From: RGIG426 sp045639905
Lineage (GTDB): Bacteria; Bacillota; Clostridia; Oscillospirales; Acutalibacteraceae
Length of the DNA: 64,000 nucleotides
Reading direction: 5' to 3'
Assembly: GCA_045639905.1 (NCBI GenBank)
Contig: JAZUDZ010000044.1
Coordinates: 1-64,000, forward strand
The notes beneath the pieces were generated by a model. It was not told the origin of the DNA, did not search any database, and was given only the letters and a program-made list of their open reading frames with translations. The translations under genes were made by a program, and so were the position numbers. Of the stretch, positions 42,772 through 52,777 are shown in pieces (position 1 is the stretch's first letter; every line of letters starts with the position of its first letter).

Positions 42772-44814
42772 TTACTCTTCTTTAGACTCTTCCGGTTTTT
42801 CCTCAGGTTCGACTGCGGTCGTTGTGGTCTCTTCTCCAAAAGCCTTGAACTCCTGAACCGTAGCTTTTCCCTTCACCGGATCCACCAGATATTTGTAATA
42901 CGTTTGGAAATCGCCTTTGCCGGCTCTGGAAATCATAACCGTTGCGGCATATTGATCCTCGCGCACTTCGTCAAATACAATCTTTTGATAATTTGAATCG
43001 GCCGCCGAAATGTTCTTCAAAGAACCGGACATTTCCTCATCAAACACTCCGTTGATAAAGACCTGCAGGTCAACCGCATAATCCACTTTCGGGAGCGGCA
43101 TCGTTACCACTACGTCTTTATATCCGGAACTCAGCACCAATTTCACTTCCGAACCTTGTGCGAGATTCGTACCGGCTTTGGGAATCTGCTCCAAAACAGT
43201 TCCCGCAACCGAGTTGGAATTCTTCGTTTTGATACTGGCATCGCGAACCACAAAACCCTGCTCGTTTAAGCGCTTGACGGCAGATTCTTTCATAGAACCC
43301 ACAACGTTGTCCACTTTCACTTTTTCAGGTGCTGTTTTGCCGCTGCTGACATACACATAAATCAGCGTACCCTTTACAACCGGTTTTTCTGCCGGGGTGA
43401 TACGAATGACATTTCCTTCTGCCACCTTATCCGACTTCTCCGGTTTCGTCTCTGTCAGCAATCCTTTCGCCACCAGCATGGAAACCATTTGCGATTCCGT
43501 CTGGTTTTCCTTAACCTCCGGAAGTTCAACCTCCTGGGCACCGCTGCTGAGTGTCAGTTTCAGCACACGGGCTCTCTTCTTAACGTTTTTGCCGGCGGAC
43601 GGTTCCTGTTTCACAACAAATCCCGCTTTGTATTCGTTGTTATACTCGTATTCCACCTGTACTTCGGTGAAATCCTTTGTATCTTCAACCGTAATGGTTT
43701 GATAATCTCTGCCGACAAAGGTCGGGACCTCAAACAGGTTCTCTCCGGATTTGCCGCCGAGCCAGCCTTTCTTGAAGGCCACCGTGCCGACAATAATCAA
43801 TGTGCAAATAATGAGGGCTGCGGCACCGGCCAGAATGACCGGAATCAGCGGGAACCGAGATTCGCCTTCCTCCGGCTCGGTTTCCACCACATCCTCCACC
43901 TGACGGTTGCTGCGAATATTGGTGATTGCCTCCACAAACTTGGTGGGGTTTTCTTCTGTCAGGTACTTATACTCAAACCGAATGCTGGGATTCTGTTTAA
44001 ACTCGTGAATGTCTTCCAACATTTCCGCTGCAGACTGATACCGTTTGTCCGGATCCTTCTGCATGGCTTTCAAAGTGATTTCTTCGAGACCCTCCGGAAT
44101 TTCCGGATTGATTTCAAGAAGACGTTTCGGCTGACTTTGAAGCTGCATAATGGCAACGGAGACAGCATTATCCGCCTCAAACGGCAAACGACCGCAAAGC
44201 ATTTCATACAGCATAACACCGACGGAATACAAATCCGCTTTTTCATCGGTGCGGGCACCACGGGCCTGCTCGGGGCTGATATAATGCACCGAACCAATGG
44301 CTTTATCTCCCATTCCCGTACGCATATCATTGCGGGAGAATCGAGCAATGCCGAAATCGGTCATTTTAATCGTACCGTCAGAAAGCAGCATAATATTCTG
44401 CGGTTTGATATCACGATGGATGATGCCCTTATCGTGAGCATGCTGCAACGCGCGCAGAATCTGCTCGGTAAAATGTACCGTTTCCTGCCATGTAATCGTT
44501 TTCTGATCGATATACTCCTTGAGCGTAATACCGTCGATGTATTCCATCACGATATACTGAATGCGATCGCCGAAGCTGACGTCCAGCACCTTAACAATAT
44601 TGGGGTGGGACATAATGGCAATGGCACGAGACTCATTCTTGAATCGTCTTGTGAATTCCTCGTTCGTCAAAAATTCTTCCTTGAGAATTTTCACGGCAAC
44701 CGTGCGTTCTCCGATAAGGTCCTCGGCTCTGTAGACATAAGCCATACCACCGACACCAATCAGTTCTTTTAATTCATAACGTCCATCCAAACGTTTTCCG
44801 ATATATTTATCCAT
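42772..44814 (-). CDS. prkC: Ser/Thr protein kinase with PASTA repeats (PrkC/PknB)
   Basis: 680-residue Hanks-type kinase. Kinase domain 1-270: GVGGMAYVYRA loop, K42, HRDIKPQN (133-140), DFG (153-155), APE-equivalent SPEQ. One transmembrane helix (322-346), three extracellular PASTA repeats (about 361-425, 428-492, 498-566), then about 90 more beta-rich residues (567-655) and an acidic tail. PASTA domains bind peptidoglycan fragments and link cell-wall state to phosphorylation. It is paired with the PP2C phosphatase upstream. GGAGG precedes the ATG. Confidence 0.96.
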   Translation of the reverse strand: MDKYIGKRLDGRYELKELIGVGGMAYVYRAEDLIGERTVAVKILKEEFLTNEEFTRRFKNESRAIAIMSHPNIVKVLDVSFGDRIQYIVMEYIDGITLKEYIDQKTITWQETVHFTEQILRALQHAHDKGIIHRDIKPQNIMLLSDGTIKMTDFGIARFSRNDMRTGMGDKAIGSVHYISPEQARGARTDEKADLYSVGVMLYEMLCGRLPFEADNAVSVAIMQLQSQPKRLLEINPEIPEGLEEITLKAMQKDPDKRYQSAAEMLEDIHEFKQNPSIRFEYKYLTEENPTKFVEAITNIRSNRQVEDVVETEPEEGESRFPLIPVILAGAAALIICTLIIVGTVAFKKGWLGGKSGENLFEVPTFVGRDYQTITVEDTKDFTEVQVEYEYNNEYKAGFVVKQEPSAGKNVKKRARVLKLTLSSGAQEVELPEVKENQTESQMVSMLVAKGLLTETKPEKSDKVAEGNVIRITPAEKPVVKGTLIYVYVSSGKTAPEKVKVDNVVGSMKESAVKRLNEQGFVVRDASIKTKNSNSVAGTVLEQIPKAGTNLAQGSEVKLVLSSGYKDVVVTMPLPKVDYAVDLQVFINGVFDEEMSGSLKNISAADSNYQKIVFDEVREDQYAATVMISRAGKGDFQTYYKYLVDPVKGKATVQEFKAFGEETTTTAVEPEEKPEESKEE

Positions 44815-44828
44815 CTTTAGGTCCTCCG

Positions 44829-45563
44829 TCAGTCTTTGTTGATTACCAGGACAGCGGTGATATTATCACTGCCCCCTGCCATATTCGCGGCGCTAATCAA
44901 GCGTTCCGCAGCCGAATCCGGCGGGTACGAACGAATAATCGATTGAATATTTTTCTCCGAAACCATATTGGTTAATCCGTCCGTGCAAAGAAGTATCGCC
45001 GTTCCTTCCGGAAGATCCACCTCGTCAAATTCACAGTCGACTTTTTCTTCCACGCCCAGGGCTCTGGTAATAAAATTCTTTCTCGGATGATTTTGAGCTT
45101 CTTTTTCCGTGATTTTTCCGCTTTCAATCATTTCCTGCACAATGGAATGATCTCGCGTTATCTGCGTCATGGAATCCGCCGTAAGCAAGTACGCCCGGCT
45201 GTCTCCGACATGAGCAATCACGGCTTTTTCCCCGAGGGTCATCACCACAACCGCGGTTGTTCCCATTCCCCGAAGGGCCTCATTGGAAAAGGAAGCATCG
45301 TACAGTTCTCCGTTAGCTTTCACAAAAGCCGCACGAAGAGCCTGACGGAACTCTTCCGTCGTTTTCATGTTATCACATCGAGCTTCACCCAAGGACTCCA
45401 CAATGGCTTTCGTAGCCAGCGCACTGGCAACATTTCCGCCCTTGGCGCCTCCCATACCATCGCACACAATGGCAAATGTCACGTCTGAAAAATGGCCGCA
45501 AACAAATGCGTCTTGATTCGATTGTCGGGTTCTGCCGATATCTGTCTTTCCGTATGTACGCAC
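44829..45563 (-). CDS. prpC: PP2C-type protein phosphatase (PrpC/Stp)
   Basis: 244-residue metal-dependent Ser/Thr phosphatase that reverses the PASTA kinase. Motifs: GRTRQSNQDAF, VCDGMGGAKGGNVAS, GTTAVVVM, AHVGDSRAYL, LLCTDGLTNMV and GGSDNITAVLV. A GTG at 45563 with AAGG upstream gives the expected N-terminus (MRTYGKTDIG); the longer frame overlaps rlmN. Confidence 0.94.
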   Translation of the reverse strand: MRTYGKTDIGRTRQSNQDAFVCGHFSDVTFAIVCDGMGGAKGGNVASALATKAIVESLGEARCDNMKTTEEFRQALRAAFVKANGELYDASFSNEALRGMGTTAVVVMTLGEKAVIAHVGDSRAYLLTADSMTQITRDHSIVQEMIESGKITEKEAQNHPRKNFITRALGVEEKVDCEFDEVDLPEGTAILLCTDGLTNMVSEKNIQSIIRSYPPDSAAERLISAANMAGGSDNITAVLVINKD

Positions 45564-45567
45564 GTGA

Positions 45568-46614
45568 CTAACCTTCCTTTCCTTCTGATGTTCCAACCCG
45601 GTCTCCTCTTCGAAGTTGTCCGCAGGAAGCACTGATGTCCGCTCCCAGCGTTCTTCGAACGGTTACCGGAATACCTTTTTGCTCTAATATCTTTTGAAAT
45701 TCTTTCAATCGGTCCGCACTGCTGCGTTCCTTTTCCGATCCCGCCACCTTGTTGCCGGGAATCAGATTCACATGGCAAAGCATGCCGCGAAGCTTTTCTG
45801 CCAGTTCCAGTGCACACGCATCCGAGTCGTTGATTCCGTCAAACATCGCATATTCAAAAGAAACACGACGACCGGTAGTGTTTGCATATGTCCGGCAAGC
45901 ATCCAAAAGCTGCTCCACGGACCATTTTCTTGCAACGGGCATCAATTGGCGACGTATCTCGTCATTCGGTGCATGGAGTGAAACCGACAAGGTAATTTGC
46001 ATGTTTAAATCCTGTAAACGCTTTATTTGGTCCACAAGGCCACAGGTAGAAAGGGACACATGGCGCATACCGATTTGAACACCGCCTTCCTCCGAAAGCA
46101 TTTCCAAAAACCGGTAAACGGAATCAAAGTTGTCCAGCGGCTCCCCCATTCCCATAAGGACAATGGACGATACACGAACACCGTGATCCTGCTGCGCCGT
46201 TTCAATTTGTGCCATCATTTCGGACGGCGTCAAATTACGAACGAGCCCCTCCATACCGGTTGCACAAAATGTACAACCCATACGACATCCCACCTGGGTG
46301 GACAAGCACTGGGACCAGCCATGCTTATAGTGCATCAAAACCGATTCCACCGCTTCCCCATCCGGCAAGGCAAATAAATATTTTACGGTTCCGTCAATGG
46401 CGGAAACGAGTTTTCGTTCAATTTTCACGGCAGGAATCATAAACTCCTCCCGCAAAGCTTCCCTTAATTCCCCGGGAATATTCTTCATCCCATCAAAATC
46501 CACGACGCCTTTATCCAGCCAGGAACGAACCTGTGTAGCACGAAACGCCGGAAATCCCATTGCGACAATCCGGTCTCGTAGCTCTTCCTGTTTCATGGAC
46601 TTGATATCTGTCAT
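45568..46614 (-). CDS. rlmN: 23S rRNA (adenine2503-C2)-methyltransferase
   Basis: 348-residue radical SAM enzyme that methylates A2503 of 23S rRNA and A37 of some tRNAs. The 4Fe-4S motif is CRMGCTFCATG, with IVLMGMGEPLDN and the C-terminal catalytic Cys in SASCGQL. GGATAA precedes the ATG. Lies between rsmB and prpC in the conserved cluster. Confidence 0.96.
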   Translation of the reverse strand: MTDIKSMKQEELRDRIVAMGFPAFRATQVRSWLDKGVVDFDGMKNIPGELREALREEFMIPAVKIERKLVSAIDGTVKYLFALPDGEAVESVLMHYKHGWSQCLSTQVGCRMGCTFCATGMEGLVRNLTPSEMMAQIETAQQDHGVRVSSIVLMGMGEPLDNFDSVYRFLEMLSEEGGVQIGMRHVSLSTCGLVDQIKRLQDLNMQITLSVSLHAPNDEIRRQLMPVARKWSVEQLLDACRTYANTTGRRVSFEYAMFDGINDSDACALELAEKLRGMLCHVNLIPGNKVAGSEKERSSADRLKEFQKILEQKGIPVTVRRTLGADISASCGQLRRGDRVGTSEGKEG

Positions 46615-46618
46615 AAGG

Positions 46619-47983
46619 TTATCCTTTCGTAAAGGAGGCTATGTAGAAGCCATCCGTTTTATGCAAATGCGGGAACAGGGTAATATCCGCCGCAGGTTCC
46701 GTTTGAGACTGTGAAAATATTGTGTTCAGCGGCAGCACACGCGGAGAAAACTCCGGATGCTTTTCCTGAAACCGTTTGACAACCTCCTGGTTTTCCGCAG
46801 GGCACAACGAGCAGGTGGAATACTGCAAGACGCCCCCGGGCTTTACCAGTTTTGCTGCTTCTTCCAAAATGGCCAGTTGTAAATCCGGCAATGTCTCATC
46901 CAAATCGCGATAGCGGATTTCCGGCCGGCGACGAATGACCCCCAGTCCCGAACACGGGGCATCACAGATTACTCTGTCAAATGTTTCTGTCCATTCTTTC
47001 GGAACAGGCTTTGACGCGTCTCTGGGAACCGTTTGCAAGATTGAACAACCGAGCTCTTTCGCTCGTTTCTGAAGCGCGTCACACTTTTGAGGATAAATAT
47101 CGCTACTGATAACCGTTCCGTTATTTTGCATATGTTGAGCTGCCGTCAGACTCTTTCCGCCGGGAGCGGCGCATACATCGGCAACACGTTCACCCGGTAA
47201 TGCTCCAAGCGCTTTTACACAAATCTGGGAAGCCAAATCCTGATAATACCATTTTGTCTCGCCAAACAAGCGAAGCTTTCGTTCGTCCTCACGGGATACC
47301 GTCACCGCATTCGGAATTTCATCATACGTTTCAAAAGAAATTTCCTGTTCCTCGGCAAAACGTTTCCATTCCTCCAGAGAAGACACAAATGTATTAATGC
47401 GAATGGTGGCGGGCGGCGTTTCATTCAGCTGCAGAAGCAACTGCTTGGTGGTTTCTTCGCCATAGGCTTTTTTCCACAGACGAATAAGCCAAACCGGGCA
47501 GGAAAAGAGTATGGAATCTTTTTCTTCTCCCGCAGGCAAATGCACCATGTGCAAAAGCAAATCTTCCACATTCGGGTATTTCGGGATATACGATTCCTTT
47601 TCCCGAATCAAATTTCGAAGTACCGCATTGACCATTCCGGATGCTTTCGGCTGCATTTGTTTGCACAAATTCACGGCTTCGTTAACCGCTGCCGAATCCG
47701 GAACCTTGTCCATGAAAAGGATTTGATACATACCCTCACGCAAAATATTCAAAACCAAAGGATGTAATTTCATCATCGGTGTTTTACAAAACGCACCCAC
47801 AAAATAATCCAGTGTTAGAAGCCGTTCTTCCACACCGTATACAACCTTGGAAAAGAAAGCACTGTCTTCCGGTTTCCATTCTCCGGCAGACAAAAAGGAA
47901 TCCACGACTTTATTCGAATACCCTTGCCCGCAATGCATGCGCATCAAGGCGTCCACAACACGTTTTCTCGCATTTTCCTGCAT
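46619..47983 (-). CDS. rsmB: 16S rRNA (cytosine967-C5)-methyltransferase
   Basis: 454-residue enzyme with an N-terminal NusB-like helical domain (NEAVNLCKQMQPKASGMVNAVLRN) and a C-terminal Rossmann methyltransferase: SAM motif VCAAPGGKSL, DAPCSGLG with the first catalytic Cys, and STCSL with the second. It methylates C967 of 16S rRNA. It lies 21 bases after fmt on the transcript. Confidence 0.96.
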   Translation of the reverse strand: MQENARKRVVDALMRMHCGQGYSNKVVDSFLSAGEWKPEDSAFFSKVVYGVEERLLTLDYFVGAFCKTPMMKLHPLVLNILREGMYQILFMDKVPDSAAVNEAVNLCKQMQPKASGMVNAVLRNLIREKESYIPKYPNVEDLLLHMVHLPAGEEKDSILFSCPVWLIRLWKKAYGEETTKQLLLQLNETPPATIRINTFVSSLEEWKRFAEEQEISFETYDEIPNAVTVSREDERKLRLFGETKWYYQDLASQICVKALGALPGERVADVCAAPGGKSLTAAQHMQNNGTVISSDIYPQKCDALQKRAKELGCSILQTVPRDASKPVPKEWTETFDRVICDAPCSGLGVIRRRPEIRYRDLDETLPDLQLAILEEAAKLVKPGGVLQYSTCSLCPAENQEVVKRFQEKHPEFSPRVLPLNTIFSQSQTEPAADITLFPHLHKTDGFYIASFTKG

Positions 47984-48004
47984 GGCACGGGTTCCCTTCT
48001 TTCT

Positions 48005-48940
48005 TTAACCGGGCTGGCCGCTTTCAAAAACCGTTCCCATCGGCAATTGATGGCCGCGCCAGAAATCACCGGCCGCCAGCCGTTTGCCACCCTCCGGCTG
48101 AATTTCCAAAATTTCCAAAGACGTCCCGTCTCCGCAGGCAATGCAAAGCGGGGTTCCGCTGATTAAGGTACCCGGTGCCTCTTTGGTGGCCGGACCTTCT
48201 TTTGTTTTAAAGACCTTCGCCTTTTTTCCGTCCCACAGGAAGCAAGCAATCGGCCACGGATTTAATCCGCGAACCAAATTGTGTACCTCATGGGCTGTTT
48301 TATCAAAATAAATCCAGCTGATGGACTTGTCGAGCATGGAAGCGTAGTTGCTTTCCCCTTCTTGCTTGCGGGGGGTAATCTCCTGCTTTTCAACAAGCGG
48401 AAGCGTCTCACAAAGAATACTCGCTCCGTCCTCTGCCAGTTGGTCAAACATTTCTCCGCTGGTTGCATCCGGCGGAATCGGTCTGCGGAAGACAGACAGA
48501 ATATCACCGGTATCCAGTCCCTCATCCATTTGCATAACCGTGATACCGGTCTCCGGTTCTCCGTTTATAACGGCCCACTGAATCGGTGCGGCCCCGCGAT
48601 ATTTCGGAAGCAAAGAACCGTGGACATTGATACAACCGTATTTCGGAAGGTTCAAAATGGATGCCGGAAGGATTTTTCCATAAGCGGCAACCACAATACA
48701 ATCCGGATTTTCCTCGGCGATACGGGCATAGGCTTCTTCGGTTTTCAAAGATTTCGGCTGGTACACCGGAATTCCCAGTTCCATTGCCGCCACCTTCACA
48801 TCCGGCGGTGTCAAAATTTGTTTTCGTCCCACCGGTTTATCTTCCTGCGTTACCGCAAGCGTCACTTCGTATCCCTGCTCACATAACTTTTTGAGACTGG
48901 GGACGGCAAAGTCCGGTGTGCCCATAAACACAATTCTCAC
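48005..48940 (-). CDS. fmt: Methionyl-tRNA formyltransferase
   Basis: 311-residue enzyme that formylates initiator Met-tRNA. N-terminal MGTPDFAVPSL, catalytic region INVHGSLLPKYRGAAPIQ, and a C-terminal OB-like domain. GTG start overlaps the def stop as GTGA (4 bases), typical translational coupling. Confidence 0.96.
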   Translation of the reverse strand: MRIVFMGTPDFAVPSLKKLCEQGYEVTLAVTQEDKPVGRKQILTPPDVKVAAMELGIPVYQPKSLKTEEAYARIAEENPDCIVVAAYGKILPASILNLPKYGCINVHGSLLPKYRGAAPIQWAVINGEPETGITVMQMDEGLDTGDILSVFRRPIPPDATSGEMFDQLAEDGASILCETLPLVEKQEITPRKQEGESNYASMLDKSISWIYFDKTAHEVHNLVRGLNPWPIACFLWDGKKAKVFKTKEGPATKEAPGTLISGTPLCIACGDGTSLEILEIQPEGGKRLAAGDFWRGHQLPMGTVFESGQPG

Positions 48941-49413
48941 TTGGTTTCGGCCTCCAATTCATCCTGTGTCAGTATCCGTTTGGCCCGCTGGGTAAACAAA
49001 ATACCATCCAAATGATCATACTCATGACAAATGCATCGAGCCATCAAATCTTCCCCTTTGTAGGTGAAGATTTTTCCGTAACGGTCCTGAGCCTTCATGA
49101 CAACCTTTTGAGGACGTTCGTTAATGCCCCATTTCCCGGGGCAGGACAAACAGCCTTCCAATCCTTCCTGTGTGCCGCGTTTTCCGACAATTTGAGGATT
49201 AATGGCTTCCAGAATGCCGTCATCGGTATCCATAATGAAATACCGACGAAGGATTCCCACCTGCGGAGCAGCAAGGCCGACACCGTCTGCCTCCTTCAGA
49301 GTATCCGCCATATCATCCAAGATCTGCCACAAATGCTCATCAAACACCGTAACAGGTCTGCATACCTTATGTAATGTCGGATCGTCCTCCTGCACAATAT
49401 TCCGAATAGCCAT
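48937..49413 (-). CDS. def: Peptide deformylase
   Basis: 158-residue metalloprotease that removes the formyl group from nascent proteins. Motifs GVGLAAPQVG, EGCLSCPG and HEYDHLDG carry Cys and two His metal ligands. It lies between priA and fmt, the conserved order. Confidence 0.97.
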   Translation of the reverse strand: MAIRNIVQEDDPTLHKVCRPVTVFDEHLWQILDDMADTLKEADGVGLAAPQVGILRRYFIMDTDDGILEAINPQIVGKRGTQEGLEGCLSCPGKWGINERPQKVVMKAQDRYGKIFTYKGEDLMARCICHEYDHLDGILFTQRAKRILTQDELEAETK

Positions 49414-49430
49414 AATTTCTTTCTCCTTGC

Positions 49431-51866
49431 TTATAACATACTGACCGGGTTCATATCCACAAAGACGGAAACGCCTTTGTTGGTCGTGTCTTTTCCGAAA
49501 TCACTCAAAAGTTCTCGGATCACCGACCGTGTACCGGCCCGATTTTTGGTTTTAATCAACAGCTTGTAACGATACTTCCCGGAAACCTTACTGACAAAAG
49601 CCGGGGACGGTTTCAATGCGATAACCGGCACGTTTCCCGCTTCCGTTGTCTTTTTCTTCAGGTTCTCCAAAAACTTTCGGCAAGCCGTTTCCACTTCGCG
49701 CTTATCTTTTCCGATAAACCCGAACTGACACAAGTCCGAATACGGCGGATATTTCATAATCCGTCTGGACTCGATTTCTTCTTCATAAAATGCAGCGTAA
49801 TTCTGTTCCGCCGCATAGGTAATCACTTCATTGTCCGGCGTATATGTTTGAATGATGGCCATACTGTCGTCATCACGACGACCGGCACGGCCGATGACCT
49901 GCGTAAACAAATCAAATGACGTTTCATAACACCGAAAATCGTCTCCGTATAAGGACTGATCCGCCGACAGAATTCCGACCAGACCCACATCGGGAAAATC
50001 CAGTCCCTTGGCAACCATCTGCGTTCCAATCATGATCCGATATTCTTTCTCACGAAATGCGCGGAATTTTTTCTCATATGCATACTTGGACATGGTTGTA
50101 TCTGCATCCATACGGAGAATCGGCTCATCGGGAAACAACCGATGGAGTTCATCCTCCACCTTCTGTGTTCCGAGTCCCGTGTATCGAATCTTATCCGAGC
50201 CGCAGGCCGGACAAACCTGCACGGGGTTTTCCATATGGCCGCAATAGTGACAAATCAGTTTTCCGTTTGCACTGTGATAGGTCATAGAGATACTGCAGGA
50301 CGGACACGTAATCGCGTGTCCGCAGCTACGACAGGAAACAAATGTATTGTATCCCCGTCGGTTCAGCAGAAGAATCACTTGCTTTCCTCGTTCAAGACAC
50401 GCTTCCATCTCCGTTTGCAAGGTGTTCCCGATGACACAGTCACCATCTTCCTCCCGAAGATCCACAACCTTGACCTTGGGAAGTTGCGCCTTCCCGTAGC
50501 GGGTCGAAAGCGAAAACAAATGATATTTTCCGGAAACCGCCAAATTGTAGCTTTCCAGTGCCGGAGTCGCTGATGCCAAAAGTAAAAGGGCATTATGCTC
50601 TTTGCACCGGAACTTCGCCACATCCTTTGCATGATAGCGCGGCGTGGTTTCCGACTTGTATGTATGCTCCTGCTCTTCATCAAAAATAATGAGTCCGATA
50701 TCGGAAAGCGGAGCAAAAACAGCCGAACGGGTTCCGACAACCACCGTTGCCTCTCCCCGACGAATGCGTTTCCATTCGTCCATACGTTCACCGAGGGAAA
50801 GACCACTATGTGTCACGGCCACCCGTTTCCCATATCGGGAAACAAACAATTCCAAAAGCTGCGGTGTCAACGAAATTTCCGGAACCAGTACCAAAGCCTG
50901 ATGTCCCTGACGAAGAACTTCGTCAATCAAATTCATATACACCTGCGTTTTACCGCTTCCGGTAACGCCGTACAAGAGAGCCGTATCCGGTTTGCCGGCA
51001 TCCACAAGACGCAAAAGCCCTTCATAGGCTTTTTGCTGTTCCTCGTTCAAAGGTGTTGACTGCAACTCTGGCATAACATCCTTGATTTGTTTGGGAGACC
51101 GAAGAACCTCTTGGTCATAAACCACAACAAATCCTTTTTTCTCAAGCGTGGTAACCACCGAAGATGTTACCGAACAGAAGTAGCAAATTTCCTTAACGGA
51201 AGCGCATCCGACAGTTTGAATCAGCTCAAACACGCGGGATTGCTTTTCGGACAGGCAATCCACATCCAGCTCATCCGCCTCATCAGACGGACGCACCATG
51301 CGCGTCGTTGCATCGCCCGCAACGCGAACCGCTTCGGCCGAAAGAGTCAACATTCCCTTTTTGTGCATGGATTCCAAAACCGTACTGTCATCCGCAAGAC
51401 CCAAAGACTCCAAAAGAGTTTTTCGGTCCATCCCCTCCGGAATCGCTTCCAAAAGTTCTGTCACTTGATTCTCTTCCTCGGTCAAATTCGGGAAATCCCC
51501 TTCCTTTAATCGATAGACGGGACGGATACGCATCATCAGTCCCGGCGGCAGCATAGCTCGAAGTGCATCAAACAACGTACAAAACGTATGCTCCTTCATC
51601 CAAATTGCCAGTCGAAGCATCTCTTCCGTAAAAAGAGGCTCCTCGTCCAAAACGGATTGAACACTTTTCAGTTTTTGCTGCTCTTCCGAGGCTTCAACTG
51701 TCATAACAACTCCCTGTCGCGTCCGATTGCCCCCGCCAAAGGGAACCATCACACGCAAACCCGGTTTTGCCATCGGCAGTGTATCCGGCCAAAGGTAACT
51801 GTACGGCTTATCGAAATGAAATACAGTGCCCTCCACTGCGACAGTTACTTGTTGCAATAGGCCCAT
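49431..51866 (-). CDS. priA: Primosomal protein N' (PriA helicase)
   Basis: 811-residue SF2 helicase that restarts stalled replication forks. N-terminal DNA-binding domain, Walker A GVTGSGKTQVY, Walker B IIFDEEQEHTYKS, and a zinc module with four CxxC pairs (CRSCGH, CPSC, CHYCGH, CPACGS) before the C-terminal helicase motifs (GTQMVAKGLDFP, QVIGRAGR). ATG at 51866 with GAGGTG upstream. The gene coaBC, usually between rpoZ and priA, is absent. Confidence 0.95.
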   Translation of the reverse strand: MGLLQQVTVAVEGTVFHFDKPYSYLWPDTLPMAKPGLRVMVPFGGGNRTRQGVVMTVEASEEQQKLKSVQSVLDEEPLFTEEMLRLAIWMKEHTFCTLFDALRAMLPPGLMMRIRPVYRLKEGDFPNLTEEENQVTELLEAIPEGMDRKTLLESLGLADDSTVLESMHKKGMLTLSAEAVRVAGDATTRMVRPSDEADELDVDCLSEKQSRVFELIQTVGCASVKEICYFCSVTSSVVTTLEKKGFVVVYDQEVLRSPKQIKDVMPELQSTPLNEEQQKAYEGLLRLVDAGKPDTALLYGVTGSGKTQVYMNLIDEVLRQGHQALVLVPEISLTPQLLELFVSRYGKRVAVTHSGLSLGERMDEWKRIRRGEATVVVGTRSAVFAPLSDIGLIIFDEEQEHTYKSETTPRYHAKDVAKFRCKEHNALLLLASATPALESYNLAVSGKYHLFSLSTRYGKAQLPKVKVVDLREEDGDCVIGNTLQTEMEACLERGKQVILLLNRRGYNTFVSCRSCGHAITCPSCSISMTYHSANGKLICHYCGHMENPVQVCPACGSDKIRYTGLGTQKVEDELHRLFPDEPILRMDADTTMSKYAYEKKFRAFREKEYRIMIGTQMVAKGLDFPDVGLVGILSADQSLYGDDFRCYETSFDLFTQVIGRAGRRDDDSMAIIQTYTPDNEVITYAAEQNYAAFYEEEIESRRIMKYPPYSDLCQFGFIGKDKREVETACRKFLENLKKKTTEAGNVPVIALKPSPAFVSKVSGKYRYKLLIKTKNRAGTRSVIRELLSDFGKDTTNKGVSVFVDMNPVSML

Positions 51867-51899
51867 GTATTTCACCTCACTATCGCCTATCGGTCTGAG

Positions 51900-52109
51900 T
51901 TATTCTGCTTCTTCCTCGTTGGGCATCATGATTTTAAAATCGCCCTCTGTCAAATCCTTCACGGCCAAGCTAACCGGTTTCTCAATCAAAATGGTATGAT
52001 CTTCCACGGCGCGGTCCGTAATTTCTCGAGCGCGTTTGGCAACACCCATTACAACGGCGTAGCGGCTTTTGTTGCCCTTCAGTTTTTCAATATCGGTCGG
52101 TCTAAGCAT
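51900..52109 (-). CDS. rpoZ: RNA polymerase omega subunit
   Basis: 69-residue protein. MLRPTDIEKLKGNKSRYAVV and GVAKRAREIT match the omega/RpoZ family, and it sits directly after gmk, its usual neighbour. Stabilises the RNA polymerase beta-prime subunit. GGAGGA precedes the ATG. Confidence 0.93.
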   Translation of the reverse strand: MLRPTDIEKLKGNKSRYAVVMGVAKRAREITDRAVEDHTILIEKPVSLAVKDLTEGDFKIMMPNEEEAE

Positions 52110-52126
52110 AGTTCAGTTCCTCCTAA

Positions 52127-52777
52127 TTATTTCAAAGCGGCCTTGCGCTTTTTATGTTCTTTTTTCACAATTTTCATAAATTGAGCCGCCGCCTCCGGCA
52201 CCTCGTCATTTACGATGACATACTTGTACAAATCCATCTGGTTTAATTCCCAAACGGCACGGTCCATACGTTTTCTGATTTTTTTCTCGTCTTCCGTACC
52301 TCTGTAGCGCAAACGACGCTCCAGTTCCTCCAGAGACGGGGATGTCAGAAAAATGGAAACCGCATCGGGGCACTTGTCGATAACCTGTTTGCCACCCTTT
52401 ACTTCAATCTCCAGAATAACGTCCCTTCCGGCATTCCGTTGCTCTTCCACCCAGTTTTTCGGGGTTCCGTAATAGTATCCGGAATACTCGGCATACTCCA
52501 GCATTTCCTTTTTGCGGATATGACGTTTAAACTCTTCTTCCGTTACGAAGAAATAATGTACTCCATCCACTTCTCCGGGACGGGGTTCGCGAGTGGTCAT
52601 GGAAACAGAAACGACCGCATTTTCATACTGTTCCATCACCTGATGAAGAACCGTCCCCTTGCCGCATCCGGATGGTCCGGACAAAATCACAAGTAATCCC
52701 TTGTCCGGATTCTTCACATTTTCTTTTCCACCTTCCGTTTTTCCCGGTTTTGATTTTCCCAAAAAAGAAACTTTCAT
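52127..52777 (-). CDS. gmk: Guanylate kinase
   Basis: 216-residue GMP kinase. P-loop SGPSGCGKGT near residue 33, then TTREPRPGEVDGVHYFF and LEIEVKGGKQV. A charged N-terminal extension of about 27 residues precedes the kinase core. Its ATG overlaps the remA stop by 1 base (TAATG) with GGAGGG upstream. Confidence 0.96.
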   Translation of the reverse strand: MKVSFLGKSKPGKTEGGKENVKNPDKGLLVILSGPSGCGKGTVLHQVMEQYENAVVSVSMTTREPRPGEVDGVHYFFVTEEEFKRHIRKKEMLEYAEYSGYYYGTPKNWVEEQRNAGRDVILEIEVKGGKQVIDKCPDAVSIFLTSPSLEELERRLRYRGTEDEKKIRKRMDRAVWELNQMDLYKYVIVNDEVPEAAAQFMKIVKKEHKKRKAALK

